A stretch of 64,000 nucleotides of DNA. It comes from Candidatus Proximibacter danicus. Its GTDB lineage: Bacteria > Pseudomonadota > Gammaproteobacteria > Burkholderiales > Rhodocyclaceae. The DNA is taken from the NCBI GenBank assembly GCA_016710885.1, contig JADJUC010000027.1, forward strand, positions 19,123 to 83,122. The letters run 5' to 3'. The notes beneath the pieces were generated by a model. It saw only the letters and a list, made by a program, of their open reading frames with translations, did not search any database and was not told the DNA's origin. The number at the start of each line of letters is the position of its first letter. The first letter of the stretch is position 1. The position numbers and the translations under genes were made by a program. Below are positions 11,341-20,241 of the stretch, piece by piece.

Positions 11341-12393
11341 GTGAACCCCGCCCCTGTCCCCCCGCTGCCGCGCTATCTCGCCCTCGCCTACACGGCGCTG
11401 GTGATCTATGCCAGCCTGCACCCCTTCTCGGGTTGGCGGGATCTCGGCGTTTCGCCGCTGGATTTCCTCGACGCCGGCTGGCCACGCTGGTGGACGGGCT
11501 TCGACCTCGCTGTGAATGCATTCGTTTACCTGCCGCTGGGTTATCTGCTGACCCTGGCGCTCAGCCGGAAAACCGGGCGCTGGCTGCCGGCACTGCTGGG
11601 CGCGCTGCTGGCGATGCTGATCAGCTTCAGCCTGGAGGCGGTGCAGACCTGGTTGCCAACACGCGTGCCGAGCAATCTCGACCTCGCCTGCAACAGCCTC
11701 GGCGGTGTTGTCGGCGCCTTTGCCGCGTGGCGCAGCGGGACGCAGGCACTGGTCTGGCTGGCGCGATGGGAGCGTCGGCTGGTAGCGCCGATACCGCATG
11801 CCGAGTTCGGCCTGCTCCTGCTGGGCTTGTGGCTGCTGACGCAGTTGTCACCGGAAACCCTGCTCTTCGGCGCCGGCGATTTCCGGCAACTGCTTGGGCT
11901 GTCGTCGGCCATCGCCTACGCTGCGCCGAGTTTTTTTGCTTTCGAGGTGCTGGTGATCGCCTGCAACACGGTGGCCATTGGCCTGATCGCCCGCACACTG
12001 CTAACCGATCACGCGTCGCCGCGTGCGGTGTTGCTGCTGTTCTTTCTCTTTGCCTTGTTCGTTCGTGCCGTCAGCGCGACCGTGCTGGTTGGCCCGCGCG
12101 AAGCGATGGCCTGGCTGACACCGGGTGCCGGCCTCGGGCTGGCCGCAGGCGCAACGGTGCTGATGCTGGCGCTGTTTGCGCCCGCTACCTGGCGCGTGGC
12201 GCTGGCTGGCCTGGCCTTGATGGCCGGCACGGTGCTGGTCAATCTGGCACCGACCAACCCTTACTCGGTTGCCGCGCTGGCCACCTGGCGGCAGGGGCAT
12301 TTCCTCAATTTCAACGGCCTCACCCGGCTGATCGCCAGCCTCTGGCCCTTCCTCGCGCTGCCCTACCTGATGCTGCTCGGGCGGCGGCTATAA
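11341..12393 (+). CDS. VanZ-family integral membrane protein
   Basis: A 350-residue polytopic membrane protein with about nine or ten hydrophobic segments. The N-terminal half shows the VanZ pattern: YASLHPFSGWR, DLAVNAFVYLPLGYLL, and the SLEAVQTWLPTRVPSNLD segment with conserved acidic and polar residues. VanZ proteins include a teicoplanin-resistance accessory factor, but most bacterial members have no known function. The start is a GTG at 11341; an AAGG about ten bases upstream may be its ribosome site. The C-terminal half adds extra membrane segments beyond the minimal VanZ unit. Substrate and role cannot be told from sequence. Confidence 0.8.
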   Translation: MNPAPVPPLPRYLALAYTALVIYASLHPFSGWRDLGVSPLDFLDAGWPRWWTGFDLAVNAFVYLPLGYLLTLALSRKTGRWLPALLGALLAMLISFSLEAVQTWLPTRVPSNLDLACNSLGGVVGAFAAWRSGTQALVWLARWERRLVAPIPHAEFGLLLLGLWLLTQLSPETLLFGAGDFRQLLGLSSAIAYAAPSFFAFEVLVIACNTVAIGLIARTLLTDHASPRAVLLLFFLFALFVRAVSATVLVGPREAMAWLTPGAGLGLAAGATVLMLALFAPATWRVALAGLALMAGTVLVNLAPTNPYSVAALATWRQGHFLNFNGLTRLIASLWPFLALPYLMLLGRRL

Positions 12394-12418
12394 TTCGCCC
12401 TCGAACCCGGAGACCCCC

Positions 12419-12727
12419 ATGAGCCATTTCAAGCACCACGTCTTTTTCTGCTGCAACCAGCGCGACCCCGGCGAAACCTGCTGCGCCGCCCGTGGCGCGA
12501 TTGAGTCCCAGACCTACGCCAAGGACCGCATTGCTGCGCTGGGCCTCAAGGGCCCGGGCAAGATCCGCATCAACAAGGCCGGCTGTCTGGATCGCTGCGA
12601 TGACGGCCCGGTGCTGGTGGTTTACCCCGATAACGTCTGGTACACCTACATCGACAACGACGATATCGAGGAGATCATCCAGGAGCATCTGGTCAATGGT
12701 CGTGTTGTCGAACGCCTGAAGATTTAG
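12419..12727 (+). CDS. Thioredoxin-like [2Fe-2S] ferredoxin
   Basis: A 102-residue cytoplasmic protein of the (2Fe-2S) ferredoxin domain family related to NuoE and to the Aquifex thioredoxin-fold ferredoxin. The cluster ligands fit an N-terminal CCNQRDPGETCC segment (residues 11-22) and a later CLDRCDDGP motif. The remainder (VLVVYPDNVWYT...DDIEEIIQEHL) follows the fold. It lies 25 bases after the VanZ gene and 10 bases before a hydrolase gene, so the three may share a transcript. The electron partner is unknown. Confidence 0.85.
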   Translation: MSHFKHHVFFCCNQRDPGETCCAARGAIESQTYAKDRIAALGLKGPGKIRINKAGCLDRCDDGPVLVVYPDNVWYTYIDNDDIEEIIQEHLVNGRVVERLKI

Positions 12728-12737
12728 GGATAAAGCC

Positions 12738-13376
12738 ATGCGCGCGCCTGAAGAAAAAGCCCTGATCGACGGCCCGGCCGGCAAAATCGAAGTCATCGTA
12801 GAGAACCCCGGCGCGCCGCGCGGCATTGCGCTGATCGGCCATCCGCACCCGCTCTTTGGCGGCGCCAATACCAACAAGGTGGCACATTCGCTGGCGCGCA
12901 CCTTCGTGGCCATGGGCTATTGCGCCTTCCGCCCTAATTTCCGTGGCGTCGGCTTGAGCGAAGGAACGCACGACGAAGGTCACGGCGAAACCGACGACAT
13001 GCTGGCGGTGATCGAAGAGGCGAAGCGTCGTTGCGGCGATCTGCCGGTGGCGCTGGCGGGGTTTTCCTTTGGTGGTTTCGTGCAGACGCGAGTCGCCAAG
13101 CGGCTGGCGGAAGCCGGGCATCCGGCGCAGCGGCTGGTGCTGGTCGGCACCGCCGCCGGCTTTGTCGAGGGGACGCGCAGCTACGATACGGAGGCGGTAC
13201 CGGGCGACACCATCGTCATCCACGGTTCAGCCGATGAAACCGTGCCGCTGGCCAACGTGCTGAAATGGGCAGAACCGCTGGAACTGCCGGTGTCAGTGAT
13301 CGCCGGCGCCGACCACTTCTTCCACCGCCGCCTTCACGTCATCCGCGAAATCATCACGCGTAGCTGGCGGCACTGA
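12738..13376 (+). CDS. Alpha/beta hydrolase
   Basis: A 212-residue cytoplasmic alpha/beta hydrolase of the dienelactone-hydrolase/serine-esterase class. The oxyanion-side motif GHPHPLFGG, the nucleophile elbow GFSFGG, an acid loop (IHGSADETVP) and the C-terminal His (GADHFFHRRL) are all present in order, so the triad looks complete. The ribosome site AGGGA overlaps the stop of the preceding ferredoxin gene, which suggests coupling. Its 3' end overlaps the convergent transglutaminase-like gene by 23 bases. The substrate is unknown. Confidence 0.85.
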   Translation: MRAPEEKALIDGPAGKIEVIVENPGAPRGIALIGHPHPLFGGANTNKVAHSLARTFVAMGYCAFRPNFRGVGLSEGTHDEGHGETDDMLAVIEEAKRRCGDLPVALAGFSFGGFVQTRVAKRLAEAGHPAQRLVLVGTAAGFVEGTRSYDTEAVPGDTIVIHGSADETVPLANVLKWAEPLELPVSVIAGADHFFHRRLHVIREIITRSWRH

Positions 13377-14535
13377 CCGCCGCCGCAGTGGCGGCAGACG
13401 ATGCCAGTGCTGCGGCCATCGGTGCGGCATCCGGCAGCACCAGCGCAGCGGTGCCGGGGCAAACCCAACGCGGACACTCGCGCGAGGTGTCGATGCAGCC
13501 ACCGTCGGCGTAAACACCTTTCGGGTCGCGGTAACGCATCATGGCCTCAAAGATACGCTGCACTTCCTGCGCATCCTTCTGGCTTTCGGCCACGCGTGCG
13601 TCTACCCGCGCTTCGTCGATCTGCAATTCCCCCGTTTCGTCGCGGCAAGCACCATGCCGCCAGTGATAGATCTCCAGGCACTTGCTGGTCAGCGTGTAGG
13701 GCTGATTGCGTTTCCAGAAATTCGAGAACTTGCCGTCACCAAGATAGAACACCCAGGAGCCTTCGTAGCCGGAGACATCGGACGAATAGTCGTCCGGATT
13801 GCGGAACCACAGGCGGTCGCCGGGGACGTAGTAGCGGGGCGGCAGCGGAGTTTCCATGGTGCCGTATTCGGTGAGGAAAACCTCGTGGAATTCGCCGGAC
13901 ATGATCGCCCGCGTTTCCCATTGCTGCTGCAGTTGTTCGAGCAGGCCGGGGTTGCAGTCGGCGAGCTCCTTGGCAATGGCCAGCAGAATCACGTATTCGG
14001 TGGCGCGGTAGCAGGAGAAGGAAAACAGGGAGCCAGACGCTTCGGGCTGGGTGGTCTGGATCAGCGCCGGAATGATCGGTTTGCCGGGGTGAAGCGTGAA
14101 ACCGGTAGCCTCGTCGTAACGCCAGTATTCCTCGGGGCGCTCGGCTTGCGCGGTATCGAAGGCCAGGGCGGTCTTGCGCGCGGCCTCGACGATGTTGCGG
14201 CGGATGTTCACCGCCGAACGCAGTTCTTCGTAGCTGGGGTAATGAAAGGGATGCGGGCTCAGCAGCAAGGCCAGCAGGATCTCGCGCTCGATGTCTTCGG
14301 CTCGTTTTTGCGTGTCGAGTGCCAGTTGTTCGCAGAGGTGGGTGGTGTCGCTGTCCGGCGCCCAGGTTTCGGCAAAATCGTCGCGCAGGCGATAGCGGAT
14401 GATGGACTCGTCCGCCTCCGAAGCATCGCTGACCTGCACATACGCGTCGAGACCCAGTATTGCCAGGGCCCCGAGAAAACGACGACTGGCAGCTTCCGCC
14501 GCCGCCCGTGTTGCACCGTGAATACGAACGCCCAT
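13354..14535 (-). CDS. Tgl-type (protein-glutamine gamma-glutamyltransferase)-like protein
   Basis: A 393-residue protein with no signal peptide, with a strong GGAGGAG ribosome site before the ATG at 14535. Its centre resembles the Bacillus spore transglutaminase Tgl: PSYEELRSAVNIRRNIVEAA, EYWRYDEATGFTL, LFSFSCYRATEYVILLAI, then DRLWFRNPDDY and GSWVFYLGDGKF. By this alignment Cys175 matches the Tgl catalytic Cys116. The residue before it is Ser rather than Glu, Glu258 is a candidate for the second residue, and I see no clear equivalent of the Tgl His. Extra N- and C-terminal regions (the latter Ala-rich) make it longer than Tgl (about 245 residues). Fold assignment is plausible; activity is uncertain. 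Confidence 0.5.
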   Translation of the reverse strand: MGVRIHGATRAAAEAASRRFLGALAILGLDAYVQVSDASEADESIIRYRLRDDFAETWAPDSDTTHLCEQLALDTQKRAEDIEREILLALLLSPHPFHYPSYEELRSAVNIRRNIVEAARKTALAFDTAQAERPEEYWRYDEATGFTLHPGKPIIPALIQTTQPEASGSLFSFSCYRATEYVILLAIAKELADCNPGLLEQLQQQWETRAIMSGEFHEVFLTEYGTMETPLPPRYYVPGDRLWFRNPDDYSSDVSGYEGSWVFYLGDGKFSNFWKRNQPYTLTSKCLEIYHWRHGACRDETGELQIDEARVDARVAESQKDAQEVQRIFEAMMRYRDPKGVYADGGCIDTSRECPRWVCPGTAALVLPDAAPMAAALASSAATAAAVSAASYA

Positions 14536-14852
14536 TTTGTCTCCTCCTCGCTGCTGGCCGAAACAAGCAGTGATTGCGCACCCCCCCGTGCACTACGATG
14601 GCCACGGGCGGTTCGGAAACCGGCTTCCCCTGCTGGGCAGGCACCTTTTTGTTTGGCGTTTCCGTCGCGAAATCATAATCGCGATCACGGAATTCCGCAT
14701 TAAAAGTAACCGGCAACGGCAATACTTCTTGTGCTGCACGGCAGCAATACGTGCCCGTATGCGAAATCTCCCTTGATCTGACCGCCCAGCCTCATGTCAC
14801 CACCTTCGCCAATCCAATCAAGATTTGCGGGGAGGAAAAGTGTGGCCTAGAA
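14536..14852. other. Gene-free interval between divergent genes
   Basis: Upstream region of the transglutaminase-like gene (minus) and of vapBC (plus). It contains a C7 run at 14581-14587 and moderately AT-rich stretches. The open frames here are partly shadows and show no recognisable protein features, so I call no gene. Confidence 0.5.
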
Positions 14853-14880
14853 TGTGTATAGATTTTTATAAGGATACACA
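14853..14880. promoter_or_regulatory. Inverted repeat, putative VapBC operator
   Basis: A perfect 7-bp inverted repeat, TGTGTAT (14853-14859) and ATACACA (14874-14880), ends two bases before the vapB start codon. VapBC complexes are known to repress their own promoter through such palindromes; the site assignment is inference. Confidence 0.6.
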
Positions 14881-14882
14881 TC

Positions 14883-15077
14883 ATGCGAACAAACATTGTG
14901 ATTGACGATGCGCTCATGGACAACGCACTCAAAGTAACCGGGCTTAAGACAAAACGTGAAGCGGTGGAACTGGGGCTACGCACGCTGCTCCAGTTGCGGC
15001 AACAGGCACAAATCAAACGCTTCAGAGGAAAGCTCGACTGGCAAGGCGACTTGGAATCCATGCGGAGAGACAAGTGA
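14883..15077 (+). CDS. vapB: VapB-family antitoxin
   Basis: A 64-residue antitoxin of the VapB/DUF2191 type. The ribbon-helix-helix N-terminus reads MRTNIVIDDALMDNALKVTG, followed by the typical KTKREAVELGLRTLLQL helix. The basic/acidic tail (FRGKLDWQGDLESMRRDK) is the part that should occupy the toxin active site. AAGG lies nine bases before the ATG. It overlaps the toxin gene by four bases (GTGA), the usual coupling arrangement, and carries a palindromic operator just upstream. Confidence 0.9.
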   Translation: MRTNIVIDDALMDNALKVTGLKTKREAVELGLRTLLQLRQQAQIKRFRGKLDWQGDLESMRRDK

Positions 15078-15469
15078 TTCTGGTTGATTCAAGCGTCTGG
15101 ATTGACTACTTTCGAGGCACGGCAACGCCGCAAACTGAAAAATTGGATGCTGTGCTGGGTGTTGAACCCATTGCTACCGGCGATTTGATTTTGACCGAGG
15201 TGCTGCAAGGGTTTGTGAGCGACCGGGATTTTAACCAAGCCAAAAAGCTGATGGAATCGTTGGTTGTTATTGATCTGGCGGGACAAGCCGTAGCCATCCA
15301 GGCGGCCAAAAATTTTAGAATGCTGCGCTCATTGGGAATTACTGTTCGCAAGACCATAGATACGGTGATCGCGACACGCTGTATAGAGAAAAAGATGCTT
15401 CTCTTGTATAGCGACAGGGACTTCGATCCGTTCGTTCAGCACCTTGGCCTCCGATCAGCGACACCTTGA
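15074..15469 (+). CDS. vapC: VapC-family PIN-domain toxin
   Basis: A 131-residue PIN-domain endoribonuclease, the toxin partner of VapB. The acidic active-site residues are visible: Asp5 in VDSSVW, a Glu in LTEVLQG, Asp in TIDTVIATRC, and Asp in SDRDFDPF. It starts at a GTG overlapping the vapB stop codon. VapC toxins cleave specific tRNA or rRNA sites when the antitoxin is degraded; the target here is unknown. Length and motifs are complete, so the toxin is probably functional. Confidence 0.9.
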   Translation: MILVDSSVWIDYFRGTATPQTEKLDAVLGVEPIATGDLILTEVLQGFVSDRDFNQAKKLMESLVVIDLAGQAVAIQAAKNFRMLRSLGITVRKTIDTVIATRCIEKKMLLLYSDRDFDPFVQHLGLRSATP

Positions 15470-15600
15470 GCTTGACATCCCCGTCCTGCTGGGCGCCGCG
15501 ATTTCGCGCCCGTATGCCAGGTCTCCGCCCGCGCCAATAGCCGCGTGGTTGCTCTCGCCGGCCGACGGCAGGACAATGCTGCTTTTATCAAAGCTCGCTC

Positions 15601-15930
15601 ATGCCCGCCGCCACCCCGCTGCTTGTCATCACTCACTGCCCCGACCAGGCCACCGCCGATTCGCTCGCGACTGCGCTGGTCGACTTGCGGCTGGCGGCCT
15701 GCGTCAATCTGCTGGCGCCATGCCGCTCGGTCTATCGCTGGCAAGGCGTGGTTGAAAGCGCGGATGAGGTACCGCTGCTGATCAAGACCACGAGCCAACG
15801 CTATGCGGCCCTCGAATCCGAGATTCGCGCGCGCCACCCCTATGAACTTCCGGAGATTGTCGCGATCCCTATCGACAGGGGCCTGCCGGCCTACCTGCAG
15901 TGGCTGACCGACGAAACCCGCCCGGACTGA
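15601..15930 (+). CDS. cutA: Divalent-cation tolerance protein CutA
   Basis: A 109-residue CutA1 family member, a trimeric ferredoxin-like-fold protein linked to copper tolerance in E. coli. Diagnostic segments are ACVNLLAPCRSVYRWQGVVE, the LLIKTTSQRY strand and HPYELPEIVAIPI near the C-terminus. It lies 25 bases upstream of dsbD, the classic cutA-dsbD arrangement of proteobacteria, so the two are probably one operon. No signal peptide, so it is predicted cytoplasmic. Confidence 0.95.
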   Translation: MPAATPLLVITHCPDQATADSLATALVDLRLAACVNLLAPCRSVYRWQGVVESADEVPLLIKTTSQRYAALESEIRARHPYELPEIVAIPIDRGLPAYLQWLTDETRPD

Positions 15931-15955
15931 ACAACGCCAGACGAAACCTGCCGCC

Positions 15956-17791
15956 ATGACCCTGCGCTTCCTACGTTCCCTGATTCCCGTTTTTCTGTGT
16001 CTGGCCAGCCTGACCGGCCCGGCACACGCCGAGGAATTCCTCGACCCGATGGTCGCCTTCAAGCCGACGGCAAAGGCGCTGGACGGCGAAACCGCCGAGG
16101 TGCGCTTTACCATCGCCAAGGGCTATTACCTCTACCGCGACAAGTTCCGGTTCAAGGCCGAGCCGGAGTCAATCACGCTCGGGCAGGCGCAATACTCCGC
16201 CGGCAAGATGAAGAAGGACGATCTCTTCGGCGAGGTTGAGGTTTATTACAAGGAGGCGGTGATCCGCGTGCCGGTCGAGCGCAACAGTTCCGGTACGCTG
16301 CCGCTGACGCTGAAGCTGACTTCGCAGGGCTGCGCCGATGGCGGCATCTGCTACCCGCCGCAGGTGCAGACGGTGAGCCTGACCCTGCCCGACCCGGCGA
16401 CTACCCCGGCGGCCAAGCCCATGGTGCAGGCAAGCGCCAAGGCGGGGAGTGGTGTCAACAGCGGTGTCAAAAGTGGCACCAGCAGCGGCGACGAAAGCGG
16501 GCAGATCACGCAGTTGCTCAAGGACGCCAGCTTCTGGGTGGTCATCGTCAGCTTCTTCGGTTTCGGCCTGCTGCTCTCGCTGACGCCGTGCGTCTTCCCG
16601 ATGATTCCCATCCTTTCCGGCATCATCGTCGGCGCCGGCGGCAAAAACAGCCACAAGGTTTCGCACAGCCGCGCCTTCATGCTCTCGCTGGCCTACGTGC
16701 TGGGCATGGCCATCACCTACGCCGCCGCCGGCATCGCCGCCGGCATGACCGGCACACTGCTCTCGGCGGCACTGCAGAACGCCTGGGTGCTGGGCAGCTT
16801 TGCGCTGGTCTTCGTGGTGCTTTCGTTTTCGATGTTCGGTTTCTACGAGTTGCAGTTGCCGACCTTCCTGCAAAGCAAGATGTCGGAGGAAGCCGGGCAC
16901 CTCAAGGGCGGCTCGCTGCCCGGCGTTACCGCCATGGGCGCGCTGTCGGCGCTGATCGTCGGACCCTGTGTTGCCGCACCGCTGGCCGGCGCGCTGCTCT
17001 ACATCGGCCAGACCGGCGACGCGGTGCTGGGCGGTGTTGCCCTCTTTGTCATGGCCCTCGGCATGGGGGCGCCGCTGCTGGCGGTGGGCCTCTCGGCCGG
17101 AACCATCCTGCCGAAAACCGGCCCGTGGATGGAGGCGGTAAAGAAGGCCTTTGGCGTGATTCTGCTGGCGACGGCCGTGTGGATGGTCTCGCCGGTGATT
17201 CCCGTTGCCGTGCAGATGCTGGCCTGGGCGCTGCTGCTGATTGTGCCGGCCATTTACCTGCACGCGCTGGACCCGCTACCGGCTCACGCCAAGGGCTGGC
17301 ACAAGTTCTGGAAAGGCATCGGCATCGCCATGGTGGTGGCCGGTGCCGCCATGCTGGTCGGCGCCCTCTCGGGCGCGAAAGACCCGCTGCAGCCGCTTTC
17401 CGGCCTGCGTGGCGAGGCGCTGGCGGCCGACACCCGGCACCTGCCGTTCGAGCGGGTCAAGAGCGTCGCCGAGCTGGACGCGCGGATTGCCGCTGCCGGC
17501 AAACCGGTGATGCTGGATTTCTACGCCGACTGGTGCGTCTCGTGCAAGGAAATGGAGCGCTTCACTTTCTCGGACGCACGCGTGCAGCAAAAGCTGGCCG
17601 GTACGCTGCTGCTACAGGCCGACGTTACCGCCAACTCCGACGACGACAAGGCGCTGCTCAAGCGCTTCAACCTGTTCGGACCGCCGGGGATCATCTTTTT
17701 CGACAAGGCCGGCAAAGAGATCGACGGTGTACGCGTCGTCGGCTTCCAGAATGCCGAAGCTTTCCTGAATTCGCTAGAGAAGGCTGGCTAG
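15956..17791 (+). CDS. dsbD: Thiol:disulfide interchange protein DsbD
   Basis: A 611-residue inner-membrane reductase that carries electrons from cytoplasmic thioredoxin to periplasmic DsbC, DsbG and CcmG-type proteins. It has a signal peptide (cut near AHA-EEF), then the alpha domain with CADGGICYPP (Cys126/Cys132). The central eight-helix beta domain carries its two redox cysteines in TPCVFP and GPCVAAP, and the C-terminal thioredoxin-like gamma domain has WCVSC. All six redox cysteines are present and the length is normal. A Ser/Gly-rich linker (about residues 160-180) joins the alpha and beta domains. Confidence 0.97.
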   Translation: MTLRFLRSLIPVFLCLASLTGPAHAEEFLDPMVAFKPTAKALDGETAEVRFTIAKGYYLYRDKFRFKAEPESITLGQAQYSAGKMKKDDLFGEVEVYYKEAVIRVPVERNSSGTLPLTLKLTSQGCADGGICYPPQVQTVSLTLPDPATTPAAKPMVQASAKAGSGVNSGVKSGTSSGDESGQITQLLKDASFWVVIVSFFGFGLLLSLTPCVFPMIPILSGIIVGAGGKNSHKVSHSRAFMLSLAYVLGMAITYAAAGIAAGMTGTLLSAALQNAWVLGSFALVFVVLSFSMFGFYELQLPTFLQSKMSEEAGHLKGGSLPGVTAMGALSALIVGPCVAAPLAGALLYIGQTGDAVLGGVALFVMALGMGAPLLAVGLSAGTILPKTGPWMEAVKKAFGVILLATAVWMVSPVIPVAVQMLAWALLLIVPAIYLHALDPLPAHAKGWHKFWKGIGIAMVVAGAAMLVGALSGAKDPLQPLSGLRGEALAADTRHLPFERVKSVAELDARIAAAGKPVMLDFYADWCVSCKEMERFTFSDARVQQKLAGTLLLQADVTANSDDDKALLKRFNLFGPPGIIFFDKAGKEIDGVRVVGFQNAEAFLNSLEKAG

Positions 17792-17919
17792 CGCTGCCAG
17801 TCGCAAGGGCCGCCGCCGCTTGACGTTCGCTTCAGCGCGGATGCCACAATCGGGCGGGGCTGCTAATATCGGCCCAAACGTAATATCGATCCACTCGTCT
17901 ATCCGCAAAGGGAAACAAC

Positions 17920-18852
17920 ATGAGCCAACAGAAATTTCGCCTGGTGACGCGCAGCGACTTCGACGGTCTGGTGTGCGCCGTACTGCTCAACGAGCTGGAC
18001 ATGATCGACGAGATCAAGTTCGTGCACCCCAAGGACATGCAGGACGGGAAGATCGAGATCACCGATCGCGACATCACCACCAACCTGCCCTACGTGCCGG
18101 GCGCGCATATCGCCTTTGACCACCACCTGTCGGAAACCATACGCAACACCGGCGAGCGCACGAACCATATCATCGACCCTGAGGCGCCGTCGGCGGCGCG
18201 CGTCGTGTTTGACTACTACGGCGGCAAGAAGGTCTTCCCGACCATCGCCGACGACATGATGGAAGCCGTCGACAAGGCCGATGCCGCGCAGTTTACGGTG
18301 GACGAGATCCTCGAACCGAAGGGCTGGGTACTGCTCAACTATCTGATGGATGCGCGCACCGGTCTTGGCCGCTTCCGCGAGTTCCGCGTCAGCAACTACA
18401 ACCTGATGATGGATCTCATCAAGTACTGCCGTAACCACTCCATCGACGAGATTCTCGAACTGCCCGACGTCAAGGAACGCGTCGAAACCTACTTCGAACA
18501 CGATGCGGAAGCGCGTGAGCAGATCCTCGATTGCACAACCGTCTACGGCAACCTCGCCGTGCTCGACCTGCGCAACGAGGAAACCATCTGGGCCGCCAAC
18601 CGCTTCCTGGTCTATGCCCTCTACCCCGAAACCAACATTTCCATCCACGTCATGTGGGGCGTGCAGAAACAGAACACCGTCTTTGCCACCGGCAAGTCGA
18701 TCCTCGACCGCAGCAGCAAGACCAACGTCGGCGAACTGATGCTGAAATACGGCGGCGGCGGCCACGATGCTGCCGGCACGTGCCAGGTTGCCAACGACGA
18801 AGCCGAGGCCAAGCTCAAGGAACTGATCGCACAGATCAACGCTGACGGTTGA
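17920..18852 (+). CDS. DHH-family phosphoesterase
   Basis: A 310-residue cytoplasmic DHH/DHHA1 protein related to exopolyphosphatase/NrnA-type enzymes. The metal-binding motifs are in order: TRSDFDGLVCAV, then DHHLSE (residues 67-72), DKADAAQ, and the DHHA1 nucleic-acid/phosphate loop GGGGHDAAGTCQV near the end. An AAAGGGA site precedes the ATG. The substrate could be short oligonucleotides, cyclic dinucleotide products or polyphosphate, and sequence alone does not separate these. The gene stands alone and ends just before a strong terminator. Confidence 0.85.
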   Translation: MSQQKFRLVTRSDFDGLVCAVLLNELDMIDEIKFVHPKDMQDGKIEITDRDITTNLPYVPGAHIAFDHHLSETIRNTGERTNHIIDPEAPSAARVVFDYYGGKKVFPTIADDMMEAVDKADAAQFTVDEILEPKGWVLLNYLMDARTGLGRFREFRVSNYNLMMDLIKYCRNHSIDEILELPDVKERVETYFEHDAEAREQILDCTTVYGNLAVLDLRNEETIWAANRFLVYALYPETNISIHVMWGVQKQNTVFATGKSILDRSSKTNVGELMLKYGGGGHDAAGTCQVANDEAEAKLKELIAQINADG

Positions 18853-18918
18853 GCGGAGTGCGAAGCACTCCGTGAGGAAGTACTCTTGGGGGGCGCTTGA
18901 TCCGTTGCGGCAAAACGG

Positions 18919-18955
18919 AAAAAACGGCCGGGGTGAAACCACCCCGGCCGTTTTT
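18919..18955. terminator. Bidirectional intrinsic terminator
   Basis: A perfect 11-bp GC stem, CGGCCGGGGTG (18925-18935) with CACCCCGGCCG (18940-18950), around an AAAC loop. It is flanked by five A and five T, so it can work on both strands. It separates the DHH gene from the convergent aminotransferase gene. Confidence 0.93.
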
Positions 18956-18973
18956 CTTTCAGGAAAGCAGGTC

Positions 18974-20197
18974 TTAGCGTTTCACTTTCGCCGCCGCCAC
19001 ATGCTGTGCGGCAATCGCGTGATGCGCCGCAGCTTCTGCGGCGCCCGCCTCGTGCTTGTAGCCCATCTCGCCGAGCACGGCCGAGAGTGCCGACAGCACC
19101 AGCAGCACATTCTCCTGCCGGCTCGAATACCCCATCAGGCCGAAGCGCCAGATCTTGCCGGCGAGCGGGCCAAGGCCAGCACCGATCTCGATGTTGTAGT
19201 CGAGGAGCAGGGACTTGCGCACGGCAAGATCGTCGACCCCTGCCGGAATGTAGACCGAGTTCAGCTGTGGCAGGCGCGCTTCCGGCTTGACCAGATAGCT
19301 CAACCCCATCGCCTCAAGACCGGCTTTCAGTGCCTCGTGGTTGCGACGGTGACGTTCCCACGCATTCTCCAGCCCCTCTTCCTTGAGCAGTAGCAAGGCT
19401 TCATGCAGGGCATAGAGGCTGTTGCCGGGCGCCGTGTGGTGGTAGGTACGCGCGGTTTCGCCCCAGTAGGCAAGCACCAGGTTGAGGTCCATGAACCAGC
19501 TCTGCACCTTGCCCTTCGTGCGTGCCTTCACCTTGGCAATGACGCGCTCGGAAAAACTGACCGGCGACAGGCCGGGGGTGCAGGACAGGCACTTCTGGCT
19601 GCCGGAATAGGTGGCATCGGCCTGCCAGGCATCGAGCAGCACCGGGGTGCCGCCGAGCGAGGTCACACAGTCGACGATAGTCAGCGCGCCGTGCTGGCGT
19701 GCCAGATCGCACAGCGCCTGCGCGTCGGACTGGGCGCCGGTTGAGGTTTCCGCGTGCACAAAGGCAACGATCTTCGTATCCGGGTTGGCCTTGAGCAAGG
19801 CTTCGAGCTTGTTCGGGTCAACCGGCTCGCCCCAGGTTTCTTCGAGCACCACCGGAACGCCGCCGCAGCGTTCTACGTTCTCCAGCATGCGCCCGCCGAA
19901 AACGCCGTTGCGGCAGACAATGACCTTGTCACCCGGCTCGACCAGATTGACGAAGCAGGCTTCCATGCCCACCGAGCCCGGCCCGGACATCGGGAAAGTC
20001 AGCGGGTTGGTGGTCTGGTAGGCATAGCGCATCAACTCCTTCAGCTCTTCCATCATCGTCACGAAGGCCGGGTCGAGGTAGCCGATGGCCGGCTGGGCCA
20101 GCGCCGTCATCACGCGCGGATTCATGTCGGAAGGGCCGGGGCCGAGCAGGGTACGGCGCGGTGGGTGGAAAGAGGTGATGCGTTTGGTTTGGGTCAT
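18974..20197 (-). CDS. Class V aminotransferase (alanine-glyoxylate / serine-pyruvate type)
   Basis: A 407-residue PLP enzyme of the AGXT-like family that transfers amino groups between serine or alanine and glyoxylate or pyruvate. Typical features are LLGPGPSDMNPRVM near the start, GPGSVGMEACF in the cofactor region, HAETSTGAQ, the DCVTSLGG strand and the PLP lysine in YSGSQKCLS. The C-terminal tail is Ala/His-rich. It is probably monocistronic, with its own terminator shared with the DHH gene. The exact substrate pair is not determinable from sequence; glyoxylate/photorespiration-like salvage is a guess. Confidence 0.85.
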   Translation of the reverse strand: MTQTKRITSFHPPRRTLLGPGPSDMNPRVMTALAQPAIGYLDPAFVTMMEELKELMRYAYQTTNPLTFPMSGPGSVGMEACFVNLVEPGDKVIVCRNGVFGGRMLENVERCGGVPVVLEETWGEPVDPNKLEALLKANPDTKIVAFVHAETSTGAQSDAQALCDLARQHGALTIVDCVTSLGGTPVLLDAWQADATYSGSQKCLSCTPGLSPVSFSERVIAKVKARTKGKVQSWFMDLNLVLAYWGETARTYHHTAPGNSLYALHEALLLLKEEGLENAWERHRRNHEALKAGLEAMGLSYLVKPEARLPQLNSVYIPAGVDDLAVRKSLLLDYNIEIGAGLGPLAGKIWRFGLMGYSSRQENVLLVLSALSAVLGEMGYKHEAGAAEAAAHHAIAAQHVAAAKVKR

Positions 20198-20241
20198 GGC
20201 AGCGTTTTCAGAGACAGGGAAAGCCGCAGTTTAGAGCGAAT

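Noticed and set aside
14537..14776. 79-codon frame upstream of vapBC
   Set aside because: Crosses the start region of the minus-strand gene and a C7 run; no protein features.
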